64,000 bases of DNA from DATMNI01 sp963817515 (lineage in GTDB: Bacteria > Acidobacteriota > Terriglobia > Bryobacterales > Bryobacteraceae): positions 248,001-312,000 of the forward strand of contig CAWFPJ010000031.1 of the NCBI GenBank assembly GCA_963817515.1, written 5' to 3'. Position 1 is the first letter of the stretch. Every line of letters begins with the position of its first letter. A program made the translations under genes and the position numbers. Positions 26,781-35,482 of this stretch are shown here, piece after piece. The notes beneath the pieces were generated by a model. The model was not told the origin of the DNA. It did not search any database and saw only the letters and a list, made by a program, of their open reading frames with translations.

Positions 26781-29284
26781 CGGCCCAGCGGTGGGATGAA
26801 GTCAAAGCCGTACTGGCCATGGTGCTTGAGACCGGCGCCGATGGGCGGCCGGCGATGCTTGACCGCCTCTGCGGAAGCAATGCGGAACTGCGTTCCTCGG
26901 TGGAACAACTGCTGGCGCTTGAGACACGGGCGGACGATGTTTTGAACTCGTTGGCCGCTCCTGGGGCGGCACTGCGAATGGATGCTCCGCCGCCCGCGGC
27001 GATTGGCCCGTATCGAGTGCTGCGCGAGATCGGCCGCGGCGGCATGGGAGTGGTCTATCTGGGTGAGCGAGCCGACGGCGAGTATCGCAAGCAGGTAGCC
27101 ATAAAGCTGATTACCACCGGGCGCTGCGATGCAGGCCAGGAGCGGCGCTTCCGTCGCGAACGGCAGATTCTGGCGCAGCTCGAACACGCCGGCATTGCGC
27201 GCCTGGTGGATGGCGGCGCCACGGCGAACGGCCAGCCGTACTTCATCATGGAGTACATTGAGGGCCTGCCGTTGTTGGATTACTGCGATCGCAACCGGCT
27301 GGCCGTGGTCGAACGGCTGGGTTTGTTTCTGGCCGTCTGCGATGCCGTAGCGTACGCGCACCAGAGGCTGATTGTCCATCGCGATCTCAAGCCCGGCAAT
27401 ATTCTGGTTACGGCCGACGGCGCCGCCAGGCTGCTGGATTTCGGACTGGCTCGCGTTTTGAACGCGGACGAGGCGGAGGAAGACCTCACGATGACCGGTG
27501 TGCCTTTGATGACGCCGGCGTATGCCAGCCCGGAGCAGGTGCGGGGAGAGCCCTATACGGTTTCGAGCGATGTCTATTCGCTGGGAGTGATCCTGTACGA
27601 AATGCTGGCGGCGCGCCGGCCTTACGAATTGAAGACCAGCTCTTTGGTGGAAGTGGCGCGCGTGGTCTGTGAAAAGGAACCGCTGCCGCTGAGCGACGCG
27701 GCCCGCAGCGCTTCGGAAGAGGCTGCCGGGAAGCGGTCCTCCACGCCTGAGCGACTCAGCCGGCGCCTGGCGGGGGACTTGGACAAGATCGTGGCCAAGG
27801 CCCTGGCCAAAGATACCCGATTGCGATACTCGAGCGTGGTCGAATTGGCCGAAGACGTCCGCCGGCACCTGGATGGCAGGCCTGTTCGCGCGCGTGCGTC
27901 GACCCTCCGCTACCGCATGGGAAAGACGCTGCGCCGGCATCGTGTGGCGGTGCCGGCAAGCGCCTTAGCGGTTGTGCTGATCCTGTGTTTCGCCGGCGCC
28001 ACGTGGTGGCAATCCCAGCGCGCGGAGCGGCGGTTCCAGCAGGTGCGCGGCCTGGCGAACTCGGTTCTGTTCGAATTACACGACGCGATTCGGCATCTTC
28101 CCGGGTCGACCCCGGCCCGCGAGCTGTTGGTGCGCCGCGCGCTGCAATATCTGGAGAACCTTTCGCGCGAAGCGGGAAGCAATCTGGAGTTGCAGCGGGA
28201 GGTTGCCATCGGTTATGAACGGGTGGGCTCGGTCCAGGGCTTTCTGGGGGAATCCAACCTGGGGCAGGTGCAGGCGGCGCTCGAGAGCTTTCGGAAATCG
28301 GAAGAGATTCTGGCGCGATTGTTGGCGCGGACGCCCTCGGACGCCTCCCTGCGGCACGATTATGTGAGGGTGTCGAACGAACTGGCACGCACCTATGCCA
28401 ACGTGGGAAGTTTTCAAAAGGCACGGGACCAGATGCGGAAGAACGCAGGGCTGGCCGAGGATGCATTGAAGGCGCAGCCATCGGACCCGGCTTCCATCGA
28501 CGACGTTCTGGCTTCGGAATCCATCGCCGCCGATGTGCTGGCGGACCACGAGCAATACAGCGAGGCCATCCCGCTGCGCCAGCGCGTGAAGGCGTTGGCG
28601 CGCAGACTGCTGGAACTGCGGCCGAGTTCCCCCGAGGCGGAACGCACTCTGGCGCTGGCCGAAAAGAAGCTGGGCGCCTTGTACGGAGTGACCCAGCGCT
28701 ACGAAGAGTGCCGCCAGGAATACCAGCAGGCTGTGGTTCTGGATGAGCGCCGCTGCGCGCGGAATCCGTCGGACCAGCGCGCCCGATTGGACCTTTCGTA
28801 TGACTACAGCGATTTGGGGTGGGTGGCGGCCCGGATGGGAAATGACGAGGAAGCGCTGAGCGCTTACCGGCGGACGCTCGCCGTACGTACCGATATTGCG
28901 CAGACCGACCCTAAAGATATCCGGGCCGCGAGCGCCGTGGCAAGCAGCACGGGCCGCATCGGAGGTCTGTTGGGCAAGATGGGCGATTGGAGCGCTTCGC
29001 TCGAGTACCTGCAGAAGGCGATTGCGCTCTACGAAGACATTACCCGGCGCGCCCCGGCGGATTGGGCCGCGGCGCGGAGTTTAGCGGGAGTGCACGTGGA
29101 TTTGGCGGGGACCTGGGCAGCCATGGCAGGCGCGGAGCATCGGGCGCGATCGGCCGCCGAGTACGACAAGGCGATTCGGATATATACGCGGCTGCGCGAC
29201 CAGGGCGTGCTTCCGGCGTCCGATCTGAAACACATTGACGAGCTGAAGGCGGACCGCGAAAAAGTTATGGTGGCCGTGCGATAG
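26777..29284 (+). CDS. Membrane Ser/Thr protein kinase with extracytoplasmic TPR region
   Basis: 835 residues from the ATG at 26777, which overlaps the sigma stop. The cytoplasmic kinase domain (about 79-365) has GRGGMGVVY, Lys110 (VAIK), HRDLKPGN with catalytic Asp203, DFGLA at 221 and SPEQVRG; all catalytic residues are intact. One transmembrane helix (about 391-411, ASALAVVLILCFAGATWW) separates it from a 420-residue TPR-rich domain placed outside the membrane. This PknB-like layout with a TPR sensor is common in Acidobacteria. The overlap with an ECF sigma gene suggests the kinase controls that sigma factor, by phosphorylation rather than by an anti-sigma (inference). Confidence 0.94.
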   Translation: MTAQRWDEVKAVLAMVLETGADGRPAMLDRLCGSNAELRSSVEQLLALETRADDVLNSLAAPGAALRMDAPPPAAIGPYRVLREIGRGGMGVVYLGERADGEYRKQVAIKLITTGRCDAGQERRFRRERQILAQLEHAGIARLVDGGATANGQPYFIMEYIEGLPLLDYCDRNRLAVVERLGLFLAVCDAVAYAHQRLIVHRDLKPGNILVTADGAARLLDFGLARVLNADEAEEDLTMTGVPLMTPAYASPEQVRGEPYTVSSDVYSLGVILYEMLAARRPYELKTSSLVEVARVVCEKEPLPLSDAARSASEEAAGKRSSTPERLSRRLAGDLDKIVAKALAKDTRLRYSSVVELAEDVRRHLDGRPVRARASTLRYRMGKTLRRHRVAVPASALAVVLILCFAGATWWQSQRAERRFQQVRGLANSVLFELHDAIRHLPGSTPARELLVRRALQYLENLSREAGSNLELQREVAIGYERVGSVQGFLGESNLGQVQAALESFRKSEEILARLLARTPSDASLRHDYVRVSNELARTYANVGSFQKARDQMRKNAGLAEDALKAQPSDPASIDDVLASESIAADVLADHEQYSEAIPLRQRVKALARRLLELRPSSPEAERTLALAEKKLGALYGVTQRYEECRQEYQQAVVLDERRCARNPSDQRARLDLSYDYSDLGWVAARMGNDEEALSAYRRTLAVRTDIAQTDPKDIRAASAVASSTGRIGGLLGKMGDWSASLEYLQKAIALYEDITRRAPADWAAARSLAGVHVDLAGTWAAMAGAEHRARSAAEYDKAIRIYTRLRDQGVLPASDLKHIDELKADREKVMVAVR

Positions 29285-29286
29285 CA

Positions 29287-29328
29287 CTCCCTAACGGTCG
29301 TGGCTCTGATCGGAGCCGCGCGCGTCAG
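29287..29328. repeat. Dispersed palindromic repeat, family B, copy 2
   Basis: A 42-bp element containing CTCCCTAACGGTCGTGGCTC and a GGCTCTGATCGGAGCC palindrome, followed by GCGCGCGTCA. It matches 32975-33016 at most positions. It lies between the convergent kinase and acyl-CoA ligase genes and could act as a bidirectional transcript-end hairpin. Confidence 0.65.
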
Positions 29329-29390
29329 CAAGCGGGTTTGCGATACGGCATCGAACTTCCGAAGGCGTGCACTAAGCTGGGCATATCCTA

Positions 29391-30824
<1,434 letters not shown>

Positions 30825-30848
30825 GTGTAACAGTTATCATTGTCGCTG

Positions 30849-31286
30849 ATGCGAATTGTAGTGCTGGTGGGCTTGCCTGGATCGGGCAAATCCACTTACC
30901 TGGAACGGACCAGTGCGGGAGGGCTGTCTTCAGACGCCATACGCAAAATACTGGCGGATGACGAGGCCGATCAGACGGTTCACATGGCGGTGTTCCGGGC
31001 GCTTCGATTCTTGTTGTACCAAAGAATTGCGATCGGGCGGCCGGTCACGTATATCGATGCCACCAATCTCACTCCTCTGGAGCGCCGCCCGTATCTGCGA
31101 ATAGGCAGAGCGCGTCAATGCGAAGTGGAGGCAGTGTATTTCGATGTGCCGCTGACGGTCTGCCGCGAGAGAAATGCGCGGCGGCGGCGGGTGGTGCCCG
31201 ATGAGGCGATGGTCAAAATGGCCGCGAAGCTGGTGCCGCCCACGGTGGAAGAAGGGTTCGCACGGGTGACAGTGGTGACGGCTTAA
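30849..31286 (+). CDS. Small P-loop kinase (polynucleotide kinase-like AAA_33)
   Basis: A 145-residue single-domain ATPase. The Walker A motif GLPGSGKST lies at residues 8-16; RRPVTYIDATN-type text (PVTYIDATNLTPLERRPYL) and a lid-like RERNARRRRVVP complete a polynucleotide-kinase/AAA_33 fold. Family members phosphorylate nucleic-acid ends or small molecules; the substrate is open. The ATG at 30849 and a TTG at 30840 are both possible. It diverges from the ligase gene across a gap of about 24 bp (48 bp if the ligase starts at 30800), so the two promoters must overlap. Confidence 0.85.
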   Translation: MRIVVLVGLPGSGKSTYLERTSAGGLSSDAIRKILADDEADQTVHMAVFRALRFLLYQRIAIGRPVTYIDATNLTPLERRPYLRIGRARQCEVEAVYFDVPLTVCRERNARRRRVVPDEAMVKMAAKLVPPTVEEGFARVTVVTA

Positions 31287-31330
31287 GGCCAGGCCCGAAT
31301 GCTTGCGATACCACCTCCCGGAGGCTTGCC

Positions 31331-32938
31331 CTACCACTTAAAGATGGGCTGCAGGTCCACGGGGATGTCGGCGGTCAGGGCAAGCGCGGCCTTCAATTCC
31401 GTGGGCATCTTGTCGTACTTCGCGAGCCATGCTTCGCCACGTCCGCGGTCGCCGGTGGCCTCGATAGTCAACAACTCTTTGGCGAGTTGCGCCAGCACGG
31501 TGGGCATGCGGGCGTAGTCGATTATGTAACGGCCGCCGCTGTGCGACAACGCGCGATTCTCCTGCAGGTAATTGAATTCCATCATCTCGGCGCGGCCGTG
31601 CGCTTCGCCAGTGCCGAATCGCAGGGTGCGGAAGATGCCCGCCACGTAAGAGGCGTAATATTCTTCCAGGCGCTCTTTCGGGAGGGCGTTGTGGTCCACC
31701 AGCCATTTCAATCCGAACATGCCAACCACGTCGGCCTTGGCTTCTTCCAGGCCCGAGAAGGCGGGGCCGATGGCTTCGCGGATATCCACCTGGCGGGCGC
31801 CTTTCCGTGCGAAGACGGGTCCCAGGCCGTGGCAGATTTCATGCAGCAGGGTGCCGGCCATGTAGCCCTCGCCTGACGCCCTGGCTGCCTGCGCGGGCAG
31901 CATCAGCTTTTGGGCGATGGGGAGGATGATGAAGGTCACGCGCGCGTCCATAAAATTTTTAAAAAAAATCTTCTTCGTGCCTTTCTCCTGGTGAATGCGG
32001 GGATCGTTGGGCAGGTTGTCGGCTACCGCCTGGTAGCCATAACGCAGATCGCCGGCGCGGAAGGGCGCATCCATTACCTCCATGGGAGTGAGATGGCCGC
32101 GCTTCGAAGGGCGGTCGGCGGCGGCGACGGGCAGGGCATCCTGAATCTCAGGCACGTACTTCTGGTAGACGGCGAGCTTGCGGCTTTCCTCTTCATTGCG
32201 GATCAGAATGGAGGCGCCGAAGGAGGTCTTCACGCCCAGCAGATCGTCGAGATAGGTTTCATAGGGCGCGAAGATGATATCGAATTTAGGGTCCTTGAGG
32301 TCCAGCCACGCCAGGTCGCTCTTGTAATAGTCGTCGCTGAGCAGGGCGCCGGCGCGCAGGCGCAGGAAATTGCCGAACGCGGGATCGGGGCTGAGATCTG
32401 CAGCTTCGCGAAGATCTTTGGCCATGACTTGGAGCCACTGCTTGTATTCCTCGCGATAGGGCACGCCGATGAGGCGGTTGCCTTGCCGTTTGACGACGGT
32501 GAAGGGATTGTAGATGGCGGCCTTGTCTTCAGGGTGCTGCTGCACGTACTGCTCAATTTTTGCGCGCGTGAGGTCGTGCGGGTAGAGTTCGCGGCCGGGC
32601 GGCATGGGCTCTGTGCCGACGAACGGGCGATTCTCGTCGATAAGGTCCCAACGGCAGCCCATGATGGAGAGGAGCTGCTTCAATGTGCGATCGGTGGTCG
32701 ACTGGTAGAGCTTAAGGCCGGCAAGATCGCTCTGCCGCCAGTAGATCTGGTCCAGCAGGCGGGATGCGTCCGCCAGCCGGTCCACCATTTGCCGCTCCTT
32801 CAGGGACAGGCCTTCGGAATGGTACGGCATCTCGACCGGCTTCCACTTGGCGAGCCGCTGTGCCGGCGTCAATTGGGCGTGCGAGGCCAGCGCCATTGAG
32901 ACCGCCAAGGCGACGGCAAACAGGGAGTTCCGCGTCAT
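31331..32938 (-). CDS. Secreted zinc metallopeptidase, dipeptidyl-peptidase III (M49)-like
   Basis: About 535 residues with an N-terminal signal peptide (SLFAVALAVSMALASHAQ). The zinc motif HEICH lies near residue 364, followed by GLGPVFARKG, and the third ligand motif EEAKAD lies near residue 399, the M49 layout (HExxxH then EECRAD-like). Here the motif is a plain HExxH rather than the six-residue HELLGH of classical DPP III, as seen in bacterial relatives. It is predicted to release dipeptides from oligopeptides in the periplasm. It starts at ATG 32938 (GTG at 32941 is an alternative). It stands next to a sodium:solute symporter gene on the same strand, 80 bp away. Confidence 0.85.
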   Translation of the reverse strand: MTRNSLFAVALAVSMALASHAQLTPAQRLAKWKPVEMPYHSEGLSLKERQMVDRLADASRLLDQIYWRQSDLAGLKLYQSTTDRTLKQLLSIMGCRWDLIDENRPFVGTEPMPPGRELYPHDLTRAKIEQYVQQHPEDKAAIYNPFTVVKRQGNRLIGVPYREEYKQWLQVMAKDLREAADLSPDPAFGNFLRLRAGALLSDDYYKSDLAWLDLKDPKFDIIFAPYETYLDDLLGVKTSFGASILIRNEEESRKLAVYQKYVPEIQDALPVAAADRPSKRGHLTPMEVMDAPFRAGDLRYGYQAVADNLPNDPRIHQEKGTKKIFFKNFMDARVTFIILPIAQKLMLPAQAARASGEGYMAGTLLHEICHGLGPVFARKGARQVDIREAIGPAFSGLEEAKADVVGMFGLKWLVDHNALPKERLEEYYASYVAGIFRTLRFGTGEAHGRAEMMEFNYLQENRALSHSGGRYIIDYARMPTVLAQLAKELLTIEATGDRGRGEAWLAKYDKMPTELKAALALTADIPVDLQPIFKW

Positions 32939-32974
32939 CACGGATTATGGTAGCGCGTTCACTACAGCCGGAAC

Positions 32975-33016
32975 GCTCCCTCACGGTCGCGGCTCCGATC
33001 AGAGTCGCGCGCGTCA
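32975..33016. repeat. Dispersed palindromic repeat, family B, copy 3
   Basis: A 42-bp element with GCTCCCTCACGGTCGCGGCTC, a GGCTCCGATCAGAGTC imperfect palindrome and GCGCGCGTCA, matching 29287-29328 and the first half of 25321-25345. It lies in the gap after the symporter stop. Confidence 0.65.
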
Positions 33017-33021
33017 CCAGC

Positions 33022-34824
33022 CTAGTCCCAGATTCGTTTCACAATCCGAACTACAATCGTGCCGCTAATCAGGAACGTGGCAAACAGCGCCAGCGCGTAG
33101 TTCGTGCGCCCATACAAGAAATTTCCGACCGTGAACAGCGCCGACCAGATCATGATGCAACCCATGATCCACCCCATCATCGCCTGCGGGATATTCTGAA
33201 CGCGGATGTCGGCCCGCGCCTCGGCATCGGATATGCCCATCTGGAGGCGAACATGACGCCAGCCGGGGCCGAAGGGGTGGACCTTCCGGTAGAACTCGAT
33301 CAGGACCGCGGGGTCGGTTTGGGGGCCCACCCAGGCGGTGAGCAGCCAGCATACGGTGGTGCAGGCGATGGTAATCAGCAGTTGTTGCGAGGTTCCAAAG
33401 ACCAAGCCGTTTTTAGCCAGAATCAGAAACACGATGGAGACGCCGAACGAACTGATCATGGCGACGATTTCGCACCACGCCGTCACGCGCCACCAGAACC
33501 AGCGCACCAGGTAGAGCAAGCCGGTGCCGGCGCCCACCTGCAATAGAAGATTGAAGCTGTCCTTGGCGGTGTCGAGTGCGAAGACCATGGCGGAGGATCC
33601 CAGAAAGAGCAAAACGGTAGCCACGCGTCCGGCCATCACGTAGTGCCTCTCTGAGGCGTCGCGGTTCACGAACCGCTGGTAGAAATCATGCACCAGATAG
33701 GATGCGCCCCAGTTGAGGTGCGTCAGGATTGTGGACGAATTCGCGGCAACCAGGCCGCCCAACATAAGCCCGACCCAGCCGGCCGGCAGGAATCGCAACA
33801 TGGCCGGGTACGCGATGTCGTGGCCCAGGAGCTTCGGGTCGAGATTCGGAAATGCTTTCTGAATGTCCGACAACTCGGGGTAGACGATCAGCGAGGCGAG
33901 GCCGACCAGAATCCACGGCCAGGGCCGCAGAACGTAATGTGCCACGTTGAAGAACAGTGTGCCGCCGAGCGCGTCCTTCTCGGATTTCGAGGCCAGCATG
34001 CGTTGCGCGATGTAACTGCCGCCGCCGGGTTCGGCGCCGGGATACCAGACGGCCCACCACTGCACCGCGAGGGGCATGACAAAGACGGCCAGCGCCAGGT
34101 CCCAATTATTCGAGAAATCGGGAAGCAGGCTGAGGTAGTTCAAACCTCCGGGGCCTTTCAGGTTCGAGAGCTTATCCACCAGCCCGCTGAGGCCGCCTAC
34201 CTGCGGCAGTGTCACCGCGAAGTAAGCCGCGCCAATCACGGCCGTCATCTTGATAAAGAACTGGAACATGTCGATCACCAGGACGCCCCACAAGCCGGAG
34301 TGCGTAGCGAAAACCACGTTCAGCAGGCCGACGGCCAGCAGAGTTTGCCAGCGCGGAAGACCAAACAGGATAGCCGCGATTTTGCAGGCCGCCAGGTTCA
34401 CGGAGGCCATGATGATGCAATTGAAGAAGAGGCCGAGGTAGACCGCGCGAAAGCCGCGCACGGCACTGGCGGCGGCGCCGGAGTAGCGCATTTCGTAAAA
34501 CTCCAGGTCCGTCAGGACGCCGGAGCGGCGCCAGAGGCGGGCGTAGAAGAAGACCGTAGCCACGCCGGTGAGGGTGAAGGCCCACCACTGCCAGTTGCCG
34601 GCCACGCCTTGCGTGCGCACGAAGTTGGCAACCAGATTGGGAGTGTCGCTGGAAAATGTGGTGGCTACCATGGAGATGCCGGCCAGCCACCAGGGGACCG
34701 AGCGGCCGGAGGCGAAAAATTCCGCCGTGTTCTTGCCGGAGCGCTTGCCAAAGAAGAGCGCGGGTACGAAGCAGATGGCGATGGAAAAGAATGCAATGAT
34801 CCAGTCGATGGTATGAAGCTGCAT
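33022..34824 (-). CDS. Sodium:solute symporter (SSS family)
   Basis: A 600-residue integral membrane protein with about 13 hydrophobic segments in the LeuT-like SSS fold. Family marks include GKRSGKNTAEFFASGRSVPW after helix 1, WWLAGISMVATTFSSDTP in helix 2 (Na+-site serines), and YFAVTLPQVGG, GLVAANSSTILTHLNWGASY and AMVFALDTAKDSF further on. The solute cannot be read from sequence; sugars, amino acids and organic acids are all used by relatives. It starts at ATG 34824. It lies downstream of the T6SS genes on the same strand, but with an 87-bp gap containing no hairpin. Confidence 0.93.
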   Translation of the reverse strand: MQLHTIDWIIAFFSIAICFVPALFFGKRSGKNTAEFFASGRSVPWWLAGISMVATTFSSDTPNLVANFVRTQGVAGNWQWWAFTLTGVATVFFYARLWRRSGVLTDLEFYEMRYSGAAASAVRGFRAVYLGLFFNCIIMASVNLAACKIAAILFGLPRWQTLLAVGLLNVVFATHSGLWGVLVIDMFQFFIKMTAVIGAAYFAVTLPQVGGLSGLVDKLSNLKGPGGLNYLSLLPDFSNNWDLALAVFVMPLAVQWWAVWYPGAEPGGGSYIAQRMLASKSEKDALGGTLFFNVAHYVLRPWPWILVGLASLIVYPELSDIQKAFPNLDPKLLGHDIAYPAMLRFLPAGWVGLMLGGLVAANSSTILTHLNWGASYLVHDFYQRFVNRDASERHYVMAGRVATVLLFLGSSAMVFALDTAKDSFNLLLQVGAGTGLLYLVRWFWWRVTAWCEIVAMISSFGVSIVFLILAKNGLVFGTSQQLLITIACTTVCWLLTAWVGPQTDPAVLIEFYRKVHPFGPGWRHVRLQMGISDAEARADIRVQNIPQAMMGWIMGCIMIWSALFTVGNFLYGRTNYALALFATFLISGTIVVRIVKRIWD

Positions 34825-34911
34825 AGGAATCTAAGAGTTTACGCCTTCTCAGATCTCTAGGCCCGCGGTAGTGAATGTGAGGAATGGAATGAGAGAGAGT
34901 TTTGAGAATAT

Positions 34912-35481
34912 CTATTCCCAAAGCTTGATACGGCTGGTCACTTCCAGCGCTTGCGCCACGAAACTTCTGAACTTCTCCGGCGCCTTTTCAGGCTCCTTGC
35001 TGACGGCTGCCAGGATCACCGAACCTGCCACGGCTTTGGCCGTGAGGTATTCGCCAGGCGGCACCACCGCCGCGTTTGGAGGCGCCAGGCTGCCCCCGCT
35101 GAAAAATGCTGCCAGTGCGGCGCAGCCGGCGGAAGTGCTGAACTGGGCTTTCTCCCCCGCGGCCATGGCGGCGCGCCGGCTCTCTTCGCTGGGCTGCTTG
35201 ATCCACTTTTCACAGGCGCCCAGCGCAGTTTCGATGACCATCGGCGGTTGCGCGCCGGACACGCGGCGGGCGCACCTCCAGGCCCACCACACCGCTTCAC
35301 GCTTCGGCAACGCGTGGGCCATGAAGCGCACCGCGTCCGGAAAGAGCGTGTTATCCATGAGCAGCGCAACGTACTGCTGTGGGTGCAATTCCGCGCGCAT
35401 CAGCGCCGCGGCCTCATCGCTAAGTTCAGCCACGGAAGTAATGGCGGCGGTTTTTGACATCTCCTCTGCCGTGCCGCCCAT
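34912..35481 (-). CDS. T6SS-associated protein, DUF6931-like
   Basis: A 189-residue, mostly helical protein. The segment FMAHALPKREAVWWAWRCAR is the recognisable core, matching what I recall of DUF6931 proteins of type VI secretion loci. The ATG at 35481 starts two bases after the vgrG stop, so the two are translationally coupled; a second ATG at 35460 abuts GAGGAG. There is no signal peptide, transmembrane helix or catalytic motif. Its position directly behind vgrG is typical for an effector, a chaperone/adaptor or a loading protein. The family name is moderately certain, the role unknown. Confidence 0.7.
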   Translation of the reverse strand: MGGTAEEMSKTAAITSVAELSDEAAALMRAELHPQQYVALLMDNTLFPDAVRFMAHALPKREAVWWAWRCARRVSGAQPPMVIETALGACEKWIKQPSEESRRAAMAAGEKAQFSTSAGCAALAAFFSGGSLAPPNAAVVPPGEYLTAKAVAGSVILAAVSKEPEKAPEKFRSFVAQALEVTSRIKLWE

Positions 35482-35482
35482 A

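Noticed and set aside
26648..27940. 430-codon open frame on the minus strand
   Set aside because: Antisense of the second kinase, whose HRD and DFG motifs are intact on the plus strand.
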